Of a stretch of DNA of 64,000 nucleotides, positions 37,401 through 51,500 are shown in pieces. The notes under the pieces are model-generated. The model saw only the letters and a list, made by a program, of their open reading frames with translations, ran no database searches and was not told the origin of the DNA. Numbering within the stretch: the stretch's first letter is position 1; each line of letters opens with the position of its first letter. The position numbers and the translations under genes are program-made. The stretch is from Centropus unirufus (Eukaryota; Chordata; Aves; Cuculiformes; Centropidae), in contig VYZI01000012.1 in assembly GCA_013397695.1 (NCBI GenBank), positions 5,366,165 to 5,430,164 of the forward strand. The letters are read 5' to 3'.

Positions 37401-40400
37401 AGAAATGAACAAATGTTTTGAACGAACCAATCCTCAAAAATTTTGATGTATTTTGGAGTTTGGGATATATTTTTTTAAAATTCCTAAGGGAAGGGAAAGA
37501 AATTATAGTCAGATGCTCTATTTGAATTGAACTTATTTAAAATACATTTAAGTTCTATTTGTACTCTTGAAATTACAGCAATCACTTAGGAGGAGGATGT
37601 ATGTGTTTTTAACTGTATGATCTACAATTGTTAAATTCAGTCTCATTAACCAGTCTTCAGGAGCTCTTGGATATTTTCTTTTTCTCATGGTTGTCTTTTG
37701 AACATTGGTTTAGTAAATACACAGTTTAAAAGCAGCTGTGTAGTAGTAACAAGATAATAGAGGCACAGAGCAAATTGCCTGGAAGTCTGCACTAGTGGCC
37801 TTTACTCCTTGATGTGTCATGCAAATACAGTATCAAGTATATTGGAGCAATTCCTTTAGGAATGACAAAAAATGCTATAATATGGAGGCTGTATAAGATA
37901 TGGATACTTAGCAGGGTTGGCTTTTTTAAAGACGGTGCTAGGGAAGCTTGTTTTATGAGTTGATCAGCATCTCAATATTCTGTTAGAATGAAAATTCGAG
38001 TGACACTGTCAGGGCTACATTTAGAAAGCTTGTTTTGAAATATTTATAGAAATATTCATATTTAGTTAATTTGAAGTGTCTGACATCTTCAAAGCTTGCT
38101 GTGCAAAGGTTCAAACTAAGAACACCTTTAGCCCAACTTTGGGGTGGTTTTGTTTTGTTTTTTTTCTTTTATATGGAACGGGAAGGAGATCTTTTCAGGC
38201 ATTACTGGTTTTGATTTGTTTCCTTGAACAAACATGCTACTGATCCTGATTGATTACTTAACATTTCACTATAGGTATATATCGGTGCTTACTAGGGGAA
38301 GTCAATAATTGACATTATGAAACATGGATATTTTGCTTGGGTTTGGTCTTTATATGTCAAAATTTAATAGGAAAAAAATGAACAAAATGGGCTGTACCTA
38401 CATTTCGTGCTTGTTCTGGCATACGTGAATAAGGTTACTGTTCTTCCTTGAGAAGTCGTCAAGTGAGTTGGGTGGGAAAGAACTGGGGATGATATGTTCT
38501 GCCATTAATTTATTTCTATTGAAACAAAACTCATTTGTCCTTCTAGTAACACTTCGGCATGAGTGCTCTGATGTAATGTGTGTCCTGCAAATGATACAGG
38601 GCTTCTTGATATATAGCGTTATTCCTTTCTGTGGTACTGTGGCATAATCTGCACAATCATTGTGTCTGTGTTGTGGTGAAACTCAGGGGAATTAATAGAG
38701 GAAATGCTTGTTAATAGTCTTGTTCAGCCTTTCTTTCCCACTCCTCCACTCTATCTCAAGGGTAAAATGGTGTAATGTATCCCTCTATGTGCTATTCTTA
38801 ATGGAAGTGCAAATGGAGATTCTGTCCAGTGCTTTGCTTAATCTTTTCCTTCCTCGGTCTTCCCTAACACCATGTAGCTGTGTTTTCTCATTTGAGCAGA
38901 GCGCTTAAAAATTAGCCCCTCATAATTTAAATCCTCTGTTGCTCTAAAAAGTGCCCATTTCTTCCTCCATTAGAAGAAATCTAAATAAAGCAGAGTTATG
39001 AGGAAAAAAAGGCAAGTGTGGTGTTTCTCTTACTTTTTAAGTATGCAGTGCAAAGGCCTTGAAGACAATTAAGATCATCTACTTTTATATGTACTATGCA
39101 TTCTGTATTAAATGCCAGATAATTGGGATGAGCACACAGTTGATATTTCAAGTTTCATATAACTGTGATAGCACAAATGCAGGCATAAAGCTAAAAATCA
39201 TAGATGAGACTAGGATCTATGAAAGTAAAAATATTTATAAGCTTATATATTATATATGATATTATATAATATTTATAAGCTCTAACAAACTTTTAAGAAG
39301 AATTCTTTCATAGCATATAACTGGGAAAAGTGTCCAGTATATGGTTTTAGTTTTATCATGGTTTAAATTAAGTGGTGGATGTTATTAGATTGAGGGGCTG
39401 AGCAATTCCTTTGCAGGGATACCTATGGAAGTAGAATTGTTTTCTTTTGTTACTTCAGGTTTACAAGCCAAAATTGTGGTGCAAGAAAGTCTAGTAACTC
39501 CTTCAGTGAGGAAACAATGATTGAAAAATATGAGAAAATGATTCAGGCTTATGGTGAAAGATTTGTAGGTGCAATAACTATAAACTAGAAATGCTAAAAT
39601 GTCTTTTAATCATCATTCAGATTCCTTTCTACCAGAAAAACAACACAGAAATTGTTTCAAGATAATAGAAATCGTAAGTAATATGACGCAAGCATAATTG
39701 ACGTCTATTAGTATTGCATAAGGAAATGGAGAGTAAAAGCTTTAATCATTCTTTAGAAAAAATAAATAGAAATAATAAAAATCCTGAGTTTGAGAGATTC
39801 CTGAGGTCTAGAATGTGAATAATGTAATGCCTTCCTTTGAGAGGGTCAAGTAACATACTGGAGAACTTTAGACTGCACTGTTTGATGTCATTCATGTGGA
39901 AAGGCATAGAAGCTGTTTTAAAGTTTAAGTGAATTTTAATGGCCCAAATGAGAAAACACTTGGAAAAAATGTTATACGATTAACTGTTTACATGCTGAAG
40001 CATAAACCAGTCCTATTGGCAGGCTGCAAAGGAGTATGAAAAGCTGAAGAGATCCTGCCAGAATCATGAAAGCTCGGACATAAGTTGCATAGAGATGATT
40101 AAAAAGTGCTAATAACGCTTTTATCATCAGTGCCTTTCTATTTTTGATAGAAGCCAGACAACAAATGTCTGTTTTACTGAAACAAATGTAGTTTCATTTG
40201 AAAACAAAACACAACAAACCCAATGCAATATTTTTGGGGGTGAGGGGATGGGGAAATGGCTCAGGAATCAAATCAGAACCATCAGTAAGACTTTTGCAGA
40301 TTATGAAGACATCATAGTATGACATCTTAGGATCTATGGTGGAATCCAGGTTTTACTTGGGCACCATAATTGCCCCTAGCAATGCTATACCAAGCAAGGA

Positions 40401-43400
40401 TTTCAAAGTTAGAAATCAATGAAAAGGCATAACAAATAATCAGGTCTCCTTTTCTACAATTAGATACAGGAGATTGAGATTCAGATCATTTAAGTTGCTG
40501 CTCATAAATTGCAAAACACAGTCAGGAAGCTATAAATGGGGGGCATGGTGGGGAGCCGAATAGACATCATATGGAATGGGTCAGATTCCAGAGCATGCTG
40601 CCCAGGAGAGACACTTTCAAGCGAACATAAAAATCCTTGAAGTGCTGATCCTAACACGCACAGCTGCAGTAAAGAAGGCAAACAGTGTTACTGCCAGAGG
40701 ACTGCAGTGTAAATAAGGGAGCTGCCATTCTCGTTATCTGCTGGTGAGAGCATGAGCAGAAGGTCTGTTCAGTGTATCTTTGACAGGAAATAGCTGCTCT
40801 TAATGGGATATGAGGGAGATGAATCCAACTGGCTCCATAAATCATGGAGGTGTTGTTAAGCATAAGGAGGGAAATTGGGATCCTTTATGCTGCAGAAAGA
40901 GAACAGTTCTCTTGCTTCTTTTAAAGTGTATTTTTTTCTAAGTGATATAGGTGCCTATTTTGAAACAATTTAATTTAAACACAGCAATGACTGGGAGACT
41001 GCAATCTCAACAGGAGAATCAGTCTGAGGTTTTGAGATACAAACGTGATCCAAGCCAGCTGTATGGTAGTTTTAATAATTTAAAATTGGGTTTAATGTGT
41101 GTGTTCACCTATACTGAAGTGCGCAAATTCAGGCTTCCAATACAGTTGCCAAGATGTTGTTGTAAAAGACCTGCTTGGTACCTGATAATTAACAACTCCA
41201 AATGGTGCATTCCCTCTTCCCTGGCTAACTTCACCTCCAGCATTTCTCACTTGGCAAACCTAGTGGTAATCTTTAGGATACAAGTGCCATCGCTTGGGCT
41301 CCTGGCTAGATATGTGGCATTCCTGGTGGTGGGGTGGAGAAGGTGAGTGGGAAGAAGTGTGGGTATGTCATTGCAACAGCTCTCATGGACAATTGCAGAG
41401 TTAACATGTGCAACTAAGTTGGGGAGACTTGGTTTCCAAATGCTAGACTTTGTTTTTTTTTTCCAAGTTATAATGCAATGGCACAAGGTAAGTTCAAATT
41501 TCTGATCAACACTACAGATAAGGCACTCCAAAGGACTTAGCTAGGTATCCCCTGTTCCATGCCTCTCCTGGGGTTGTATTGGTGTGTTTTTGGTGGTCGG
41601 GTTAGAGAAAATGATATCTGTACTCATTTGATGGACCATCCTGTTAGAATCTTTCACTGTATAAACTGGCAGTCTCTCTTTTCTAACAAGTTCATTGCCA
41701 TGGTATCTGAGTACTCTGCTTTGCATTGGTAACTTTAGAGTTTCTGCTAATGTAAGGAACCCTGTTTTTCCATTACTTTTCCCAAAAGGCCATTAGCTAT
41801 TTTCCTATAGTAGCTGGGGACTTCACACCTACCCTACTACCCTACATCCAGAATGGAGGAGATGGTTAATTCAGATTTTGTTCTTTCCAAACTGTGCAAA
41901 TTCACCTGCACTATCCAGCACAGTGCTTGTGGTTCTTTTTCTGTTCATATCCAGGCTAAAAACATATTGCTATCTTGCAATATTTTGCAAATTATTGGAA
42001 TTCTTTGTGCCCACCCTTGGAAGTCTATGTTAGAACTTCTTTTTTTTTTTATTTTTTCTGATGTCTGTGGTATGACTTGACCCCTCAACCCTCTCTGTTA
42101 TAGCTTTGCATGCAGCTCAGATGCTGAAGTACTATGGATGTTTGGTCACATGCTGCTAAAACAGAAATTTTGTGATGTGCTGACTGTTTTATACTGTTCT
42201 GTCTGATTTCTGATTGGATTTTTCTGAGCCTAAGAAGAGGCTTTTTTTTTTTGCCTCTACGAAAAAGCTTCTAGTTCCTCTGTATCTGAAAGGCAATATG
42301 TTTCTCACATTGTTAATGGATCCATTCTGATCTTAACAGTCTTTATTCTTACTCCATTGCCTACGTATTTCTGGTTCTTACTCCATCATCCTCAATGTTG
42401 ATACTAAGAGGGGCATCCAGCCCTTTGAGCATGCCCGTAGGTTTTGGAGGGCATAGTGTAGACACAAGGGTTGTCAGTGAGGTAGCTTGTCAAAAACAGA
42501 TGATGGTTTGTCAAGGAGAAGTTGTTTCTTGTATCCAGGGGATTATAATGTGTAAATAGGCTCTTTTTATTCATCCCAGTAGTATGAAATGATCACACTG
42601 ACTGCTCAATTGACTGATGTTTCCAGTTTTGATTCCTCACGTAGTCTTGTAGCATGATCAGCAAATGCAGCTTTGAGCTATCCTCTAGACTTGCTCGCGT
42701 TTGATGAGGGCTCCCCCCACTAACACCCACCACCACCCCAAGTAAACTAGAGTCACAAAGCTGCATGGTTAATGAAGGGTTTCGCAAATGAAAAATAGGA
42801 AAAACCAATAAGATGAGTGATGCCAAATACCTCTCTAATTTCAGGGCACCTTTGAGTGGAAAAATTCCAGGATCTGGGCTATCTAGGTTGTAGTATTTTT
42901 TCTAGGAGAAATGAGAAGTTACACTTAGGAAGTGGAAGATTCAGAATACAGTAATACAGACCCTGGGAAATGATCAAATGGAAACTTGTCTGCAACAAAT
43001 TGCTTTAATGATCAGCATAAATGTGTTTTAATTTGGATTAATTACAGCCTGGGAAGACTTTACTTCTAAATAAACTTCAGGAAAATGTAATCCATAATGA
43101 ATATACTGAATAAACTTCAGTATAAATAAATGGGTCATGGCTCTCCTTCCCACTGAAGACTTGCTGTGTTTAGAAAATGTAAACAAAGCCCTGCGTATAT
43201 ACACTATACCTTAAGGTATTTATGTAATGACAAAAGATCACTTTTTCATTTTCCAACCATCACCAAGGGATTGCAAAGCAATCAAACTTTAACAGCCAAT
43301 TAATCTCTCTAGATGATGTTTGTGTAGCACTTAACCAGTTTCAGTAAATTAGATCCCTGTGGGCTGGGCTGTTACGTTGATAGAAATGTTACTGCTAGCT

Positions 43401-45030
43401 GGAGGCATTCATTTACTAGTTGGTAAGAACAGCAGTACTGAGAAATTGTGAGCATATGGAAACAAACTCTCTGCACCTTTTTAAAAGAAATGCTGTTTGT
43501 AAAGAATAGTAGGTTTTGAGAGTCACCCAGCATGGAGCCTCACTAAACTAAATAAGTAGTTTGTCAGTTCTGTTGGACTGGAGAGACTGCTGTTAAATTC
43601 CCTGTAAGAAACAGAAGAAATCCATGGGGAGGCAGCTGTGGCTAAAGAAAGATAATTCATTGCAATAGCATCCACTTAAGCAAACTGTTAAAGGAGCAGA
43701 TTTACTTAAAGTGCTTTACCTGTGCACATAGGCAAAATACGTTAAAATAATTGAAAAAAAAAAATCTCCAGGAGAGCAAAAGCTTCCAGTATATGTGAGA
43801 TAAATATCTATTGGAGAAGTATCATCTTGGAATGCAGTTGGAAACTTTGTTTCAAGGTGACAGTTGAAGGCATCTGCACTAGTTTTCAGGCTTCCTGTGT
43901 GCGAGTCGAAGCCCAGAAAGCACAACTGCGAGTCTTGGAGCAAGAAGCCACATGACTGATGTTTATGTACCCATGGCAATACAGCTACAATTATGAGATG
44001 CTGAATTCTCTGTATGTGTCCCTTAAGGGTCTTAATAGCACCACGATTCCTATAATAGGTTGATGTAAGGATTCCTTTGCTCACGATGACCCTAGAAAAG
44101 GGTGCTGGGGACTCCTGAATGAGTAAAGTTCTCTCTGCTCCTTGCTTTGGTCAATTCCAGCTAGAAGCAAGGCAGGAATCCTGTATCAGATGAGCTGCTC
44201 CTGCTTGCAGCTTGCACGAGTGTCGCATTTAGGATGCAAATAGGGAGAAGGGAGATCACTGACAGCATTTTAGTAACATTTTCTGATCCATGGAAATGTC
44301 AGGAGGTCTTGAGGGAGAAATTAATTCCTGGCAGAATGAAGGCGCTTGGTAAAACCCACAGTTTGGATTGCAGCTTTTGAAGCAGGTATGTAGTCAGTGA
44401 TGCATGATGAGCATTGCATACTAATGTTGACACAGTGGATGTGAAAATTCTGTGTGTGATGTTGGCTTTTCCTAGCAAGGGTCAGGCAGTCTGTGGAAAT
44501 GCCAAACTTGCTATTGTTACCTGGGAGATCCCAATGAGGAGTGTCATGGCCTAGCCTGTTTGTAGGTCAGTTGGAGAGGCAATTAGTTCATATATATTTT
44601 TAATGATTGGTGAATGTGTTTAGTGTTACTGGATGTTTGCTTTAGACAGAACAAGCTGCCTAAATTTTGCTTAAGTCTGCAGTAGTACTTTGGTTTGTAG
44701 AATTCATTTGCTACAATGTGCCTGTGAATATTTGAAGACGGTGAAAATCATTCACTGTTCTATGGGTGTTTGCTGAGGAAAAAGCAATGTCATGAGCACC
44801 TCCTGAAGAATGAAGATGGTAGCAAGCAGGGCATTGACCTTCACGTGCGCCTTCCTGCTTTATTCCTTTTGATTACCGATGTTATCGTGTAGCGGCTTAT
44901 GACATGGATACAATGGAACATTTAATTATATTAGACAGGTAGTACATATACTTGCTAGGCCAAAGAAAGAGATGATGGAGTAGGTTTGTTGTTTTATCAT
45001 ATTGCCATCACTGAACTTACTGATTATGGC
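34450..45030. other. noncoding stretch, no gene seen
   Basis: AT-rich sequence without recognisable exons, RNA genes or transposons. The longest frames (131 codons at 40951-41346 plus, 122 codons at 43716-44084 minus) have no domain or biased composition. A small tandem duplication of GCCATTTAAAA occurs at 36150-36171. Confidence 0.65.
39230..39281. repeat. AT-rich stretch with 14-bp direct repeat
   Basis: AATATTTATAAGCT occurs at 39230-39243 and again at 39268-39281, flanking an alternating TA-rich core. The second copy together with the first AGCTTATA also makes an imperfect inverted repeat. Probably low-complexity AT sequence produced by slippage. Confidence 0.6.
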
Positions 45031-45038
45031 CTAAAAGT

Positions 45039-45435
45039 CACAGAATGGTTGATTTTGGAAAAGATCTCTAGAGGTCATCTGGCTGAATCTTCCTGTTCAA
45101 GCACAGATGCCCAGAACCATTTGCTCAGGACCATGTCCAGATGGCTTTGGAATATCTCAAAGGGCAGAGACTCAGACAAATCCCCTGTGTAATCTGGGCC
45201 AGTGCTTGGTCACCCTTACAGTGTTTCCTGACCCTTTAATGGAACTTCCTGTCTTTCAGTTTGTTTGGCCAATCATTGGGCACCATTGTAAAGAGTCTGG
45301 CTCTGCCCTTTTTGCAGGGATGAGTACAGAGGTTTTTGTATCCCCCAGCTTGCTGGCAATAATTTGTGTGATGCAGCCCAGGATACCAGCGGCCACCTTT
45401 ACTGAAATTCCCCGTTGTGGGCTCATGTTTGCTTT
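45039..45435 (-). mobile_element. CR1 LINE fragment, 5'-truncated and internally deleted
   Basis: The left end, CACAGAATGGTTGATTTTGG, is the reverse complement of a CR1 3' terminus, so the LINE sense strand is minus. Reading right, the words CCAGGACCATGTCCAGA-like, GTGTTTCCTGA and TTTCAGTTTGT follow the order known from bird CR1 elements. Near 45316-45320 the sequence jumps to a more 5' part of the element: TGCTGGCAA near 45353, GATGCAGCCCAGGATACCA at 45370-45388, and GGCTCATG near 45420. On the minus strand the latter encodes the GILGCI motif of the C-terminal part of ORF2. A few hundred bases between these blocks are missing, judging from remembered family layout. Similarity fades after about 45435. 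The copy is old and non-functional. Confidence 0.85.
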
Positions 45436-45506
45436 GGTGCAGTTGCTCTTGGTGGGCTCTTTGGCAGGACTTGGTACTGGCTGTGGTGTTGAGAACAGTT
45501 GGAGCT

Positions 45507-45526
45507 CTTTAAACTTAAGTTTAAAG
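45507..45526. repeat. 20-bp perfect palindrome
   Basis: CTTTAAACTTAAGTTTAAAG equals its own reverse complement over all 20 bases and lies about 70 bp beyond the recognisable end of the CR1 fragment. No known binding site of that form comes to mind; a chance AT-rich palindrome is possible. Confidence 0.7.
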
Positions 45527-45529
45527 TGC

Positions 45530-48500
45530 TGGATCTGTGGCTGTATTTGTGCTCTCTTAATCATAACTGATCCTTATTTTGCTAACCTCTTTTAGGTTTC
45601 CTTTCATTCTAATACTTTTCAAATGCTGTTCTGGTCTTCTTCAATGGATACAGGGGAATGATAAGCCTATTTACAGCTCAAGCCTGCTGCTTCAGGAACT
45701 GGAAGCATGATAGCGAAATGACATGCACTGATTTATATAGACAATACAGTAGCTTTCATAGACGGAAATGAATATCTATTAAGCAGGTAACCAGAGAGTA
45801 GCATAGAGTATGTGGATACAGTGAGAGCAAATGTATAGTCCCTCGTGGCTCTGTTTCCCAGTGTTTTAGCAGGACTTATGCTGCAAGTGTGTAGGTTTAG
45901 AAATTCTGCTTGAAAGCAAAACAGAAATTTCATTCCACAGTGTAGCTATTGTGCTAAGAGTGGACAGGAAGGATTTTGAGTGTGGATATTGTGTTCCAAA
46001 CAGTTTAAAACATATAAAAGCTTGTAATATAAATGTGCTATTCATTACAATTTCCTAACAAAGATGTAGTCTGAATGGTTGATGATGAAATGCTTTCTCA
46101 GTGCAATGATTTTACTTACTGTTTAGATGCACAGTGGGCAAGTTTGGGTAGAGGCCCTTTTTTGAGAACAGATGAACAACTTCATGTATTGAATAAAATT
46201 ACGACTTCCTAAAATGACATGCTGGGAAAATAAAAGTATCTAAGTGATACTTAGCTTCAGGGGTAAGATGAAAGAACAAAACTAGAGGACTATCTCCAGC
46301 CAAGTGAAGGTCTGACAAGGTCATATAAGAAAAGCATCATACTATCACTCTGGGTTTCTAGTTTTCACTTCAGTATGTGCTCTGACCAGTGAAAGCAGAG
46401 CTAATTTTGTTTTGCACAGCTTTCCATCGTGTCATGAGTTTGTATTTTTTTTACTGTTGGATCTTGCTCTCTTCCAGATATGCCTGTTTTCTGTCCCTTC
46501 CGCAATAATAAGTGGCTTTGAGACTGTTAAAATAATCCTCTCGTAGTTTCATCTGAAAGTGACAACAGAATATTTTTTTGCTATTTAATAGCTGGTTATA
46601 ACTCTAAAAGGTTATACTATGCATCTGCTAAATATTTCATTCTGCAGTGCAGGCAGGCAAATGCATCTGATATTTACACCATAGCTTATAATCAAGCACT
46701 GTCAAAACAGGAGAGAGTGGTGTAAAAATTCAAGAAGCGATGCATCCTCCTGTTCAAACACTAGACCTTTGCAGAGCATCTTAATGCAGTTGAAAGCTGC
46801 AAAAAGAAAACCATACGATGCTTCAAAGTCTTTACCTGAGGCCTGCAACCTGGGAGACTGCCAGCCAGAAGGGTAGAAGCTGACACCCTTCTCACGTCAC
46901 CTGTATCATGTGTCCTGCCTTATGCCTCAGCCCCCAAGCCCCCAAAATGAAATCTCAAAGTATTTTAAAAAGTAAGGGCTTGTGGAAACAATTTGTTGCA
47001 ATCCAAGGCAGGGCGACCGTTATTCCCAGAGGAAGTCAAACATACAAAATCCAGGTATATGGTGCAGGATGCCTCGAGGAACATCCGAAGTTATGCTGAA
47101 GTCTGGTCCACAGAACCAGTCCTGGAGCAGTGGCACAGTAATTTTAAGAGACCTTTAGATGATCCCTGTATAAAAGCACTGCTTGCTATTTAAATTATCA
47201 AATAAATTCTGTGCCGTTTTTTTAAGCTTTAACTTCGCATTTCCTTCAGGCTAATATGCTGCAATTCTGATTGTCAGTGCTGATTTTCCTGTGAACTGGA
47301 TCTGTCAGGTAATAATTACCAGGCTCTACTTTTTCCTCTTTTATAGAGGAGGGCATTCTGTTCAATAACAGTTCAGTTCCATTGGTATGTGTGTTTCTCT
47401 TATGATCAACTCTCTTAGACCAGGGACTTTGCTCTCTAGCTATAGTATATTTCTGATGGCATGGTGAACGAAGATTAAGATAATTATAAAGAAAAGTGAG
47501 GGGTTTGGCATTGCAACGGAGATGTGGGGGGGCAGACACCACTTCTTAGATCAGAATCTGTGGGGCTGGGAAGATAATTTTCCTATTTGGTGAAAACTGT
47601 TCAAGAGTTTCTGGCAAAAATTCTTAATTTTAATTGTCAAAGGGTGAAGGAGTTCTTTGCGTGAAATTACTTGTATGAAAAGTTTTTTCAGAATGGGACT
47701 GGTTGTGTTGTAGGAACACATTTTGTTCCTCCTGGTCTGTATTTGTAAGCTTGGCCTTGATAAGAACTGCTTGTGAGTAATAGAACACGTGTTAATCTTG
47801 ACTTGAATCTGCTGCTTAAGGCAGTGAAGAGAGCTAAATGTGTTTAAATAGAATTTCTAAGAGGGTATAGACTGTTCTCATCCTTTACCTTCTCTCCGCA
47901 TTGCATTGCAACTTCAGAAGGTGGAGCAGGGAAATACCTAACACTCCCATGTTTTCTGGAATAAAAATTCTGCGCTAGGAAAAGACCCCATTCAATATCA
48001 TATGCGTGTATGTGAGAACAAGCAGCAGTACTTGGTGCCCCTGGGACTGGCTCCCATCCAGACACTTACTTACATTGCAAGAGGAAGCAGGTGGCATCTT
48101 TGCACAATCTCCAATTTCAGATAGCATGTTATCTTTAGGGCAGCTTCAGATTCTAGCCAGCACTCTGTGGGAGCCTCTTGGCACAAGCCATCTGGTAGAA
48201 ACACTGAATCAGCCTCGTTCAGTCCTGCACTCTGGCTGTGGTGGTGGTGAAAATAATGTACCTTTTCTTTTATTTCCCTTACTGTGTGCAACGTCAAATG
48301 ATCTTTTGAGTGGGGGATTGTGGATGGAGAAACTGCCAATGGCAGCCTATCTCCAGATTGAGTATTCTGAGTTTTGCTTTGCAGAAATATTCTAGAACCG
48401 AGGAGAGTTTTTAACTGTAGGGTTATGCTGTGTATTCCCATCTAAATCACCAGCCTGAAAGAGTATAATACTTCTGACCTCTTTCTGTGTTTGTAACATA

Positions 48501-51500
48501 TTGTCCAAATAATCACCCTCTACTTGTGGATTTTTCTTGCCCCCCGTGCCCTTTTGAGATTAGGGGCAGAACTGAATGCAGTTTAAAAAAGCAAGACAAA
48601 CCTGGAATACCATGGTTTGTATTGACGGAAGCGTGAAGGTGTTTTAGATTTCATTTCGGCTTCTTGGAGGGTTGCTCCTCTACTTGATTCATTTTTCCTT
48701 TGTTGATGAACACCAAGCTGACACTTCCACAGGACCATCCAGAGGTTTCTTTTCTGAGTGGCAATAACTGGTGTAAACACTGTGTATCACGGTTGGGTTG
48801 ATTTTTATTTTTTTTTCCATCACACCTGTGGAGCCTGACTTTGAAGTTATTAACACTGAATTCCATCTGATAAGGGCTCCTGATCTCTGCAAGAACCTTT
48901 GAAAACTGGCCAAGGAAACTTAGAAATCACCAGTCAGGGAATAGAGGTTTTTTTTGTATTTTGGGTTTTTGCCTTTTTCTTTATTCTTTTAATCGTATCA
49001 CATCCCTGGGTTGTCAAAGGTTTGTCCAAAAAGATAGAGTGGATTCAGACTGGATTAAATGGCGTGCCAGCTGTCCTCTCCTCAGGGCTTAGAGGTACTG
49101 CTGTATTGGTGAAAAATTAGAAATTTAACTCCTAGGCCCAGATGGTCTACATCAGGTTAAGTGGTGTTTCACCATAGTGTGGCTACCACAGTTTAGGGGG
49201 TAGAGCAAATAGCCATCTCGCTTAGAAAGAAGATAGGCCTTATGCGAGTCTCTTGATGCAGACTTTTAGAAATGCCTCAAATGCTCTATACAAATAAAGA
49301 CATTTTTAAAATCATTAAATAAGTCTAATGACCTCATTAGGCTGCACTGAAAGTGTAAGGGAAAACAGCAAGAAGCTAAATATTGCTGTTACAGCTAATA
49401 CATTTTTAAAAGTTCTTGATTTTGTTGTGCTTTCTCGTTGGGCGTGATACCTAGCCAACCCAGTGCCACAGGCTAGTATTTTCATTAGTATTCCTATTTA
49501 TCTTCGGTAAAAATTAGTTACATCTGAAAAAACATGTGCACAGGATACATATAAACTGTGTCCTGGTGTTGGCAATTCTGTTGTTCATGCTTGTTAATTT
49601 TACTGTGGCCTTAGGGCTCTCTGTTAAGTGTAGAGTGCTGTAACTCAGAGTACTGTTTAATATTATGCCTTTAAAGTTATATTTACAAATATTTCTACTA
49701 GTTTTACTCTGTTCTTTACCTTGCAGCTGTTCTAGGTCTTCAACTAACACTGTGTAGTTTGTGTGTCCTCCACTTCCTACTCTTGTTCTTTTCCCTAAAT
49801 AATAACAATAAAAAAGGAAACAGCTTATAAAGAGGAGCTCTTGTGTGTGGAGCCTGAGGTTGGTAATGCGCATGTCAAGTGTTTCAGAAATTGTGAGTAG
49901 GATGGAGAGGGACAAGTACAGAAAACAGGACGGAATACCTTATGGTATAAATGCAGAGTAGGTCCAGAATGGAAAACAAAGATCTGCAAACTGCTTCCTC
50001 CCAGCAATGCTGTGGTCCCTCACTGGTAAAAATCCTAGATTAACCTTGGTTAAATGTATTTAGCTAATCTGTATTGATTAAAAAGTGAAAGTGCATCTTA
50101 ATAGCAGCTTGACTAGTATTCACTGGGGCCAGCCACAAGGCGGGAGAGTTCCAGCACACCTCACGCACCTCCCGTGTTTATTCAAGGGAACTGCACAGCA
50201 CAGAGCCCAGGACCTCAACAGTTAATGTAGAAACAGCTCGCTGAAGTGATGGTGGCTCAACTGCTGTAGGTACCTCCCAACAAGTTACTGCCTGAAGACA
50301 CCGCTGCTGTTTGCTCGGCTCTGTGCTCTGCCTCCCCTAAGGCAATGCTGGGAACTGCAGAGTCAGGGAAGAGGATAAAAAAAGCAGCATACATGGGCTG
50401 GAGGTGGATGACTTTGTGGTTGTACAGTTTTGGGCCTGGTGGAAAGGTTTATGGTGTTGAGGTCCGGATTTGGCATGGCAAGGTGTGCCATCAAGCAAGG
50501 GAAGAGGTTGGAGCTCAAGTTTAGGATGAGGTTTGGGCAAACAGACTCTGTTATACAGTAACAGCAGACGAACAGAAGAGGCTTCTGCGTCTCAGCACAA
50601 TTTTTGGTCTTCCATCGAAGACCAGTCTTGTTTCCACATCTGTCATCCTTATCTTTAAGCAACAACAGAAATAAAAACCAGCGCAACTGATCTGCTTTAT
50701 TTGCAACTGTACACTTACCAAAAGGTTTGGGGACTCTTCTGTTGCATATTAATATCAATTGGACTTGAATCGCTGAAGCCTGTGTAAGACTCCGCTCCCT
50801 AGAAGCAGATGTCAGTATGCCTTAGTGAACAGATTTCATGTTACCATGTGGGAATGGAGTTCTGCTGGCAGCATGCATGTTGGGATACGCAGAAATGGCT
50901 AGTGGTGTGGAAATTCCCAAGGCTTGAGTCTACAATTTTGATTTGGTTAGGAGTTGTGATTTGAAGAATTAAGAAAGAAAATACCAACAAAAAATAATCC
51001 TTGCTTTAAAAGGAATAGTGCTTGATAACCCCCATTTGGAGGGATACACAATGGTCGAGGCTCATGTGTCATCAGTTGCTTTTTGAAAGCCCTAACTCTT
51101 TGTTTCTAAACTGACAGGATACTAAGTGAAATACCTAACAAAAAGGAGAATGTCTGTCAGAAATATTGCAGCTTTCCCCTGTAGGAGGATGTTTTAAATG
51201 TGAAACTTCTAACATTATGTGTGAAAGCTGCTTAAGAAAAAAAAAGTTGAGGTTAACATTGCTCCCTATTTTGAACAAATTTCAACCTTTCAGGTTTTGC
51301 TGTGTTGTTTGTGGGTGACATCCTGCATTAACTCGGAATGACAGGTACTTCCATTTTATATGCATCTAAGGATTTAGTCACAGGCAACATAGACATTTAT
51401 GTAAAATATATCCTGGAGAAAGGTATTATGGTGTAACTCTCCTCATAATGAAATTCTTTAAATAAAAAATTAAAATGTTTCGTTGAATCTTGTTGGTGAT

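Noticed and set aside
40951..41346. 131-codon plus-strand frame
   Set aside because: It has no recognisable motif and overlaps a 94-codon minus-strand frame. Length alone is within chance for this much sequence.
49514..49915. 133-codon minus-strand frame
   Set aside because: No domain, a composition typical of translated AT-rich noncoding DNA, and no promoter or splice support.
50363..50758. 131-codon minus-strand frame
   Set aside because: It shares sequence with a second minus-strand frame at 50337-50540 and has no family resemblance.
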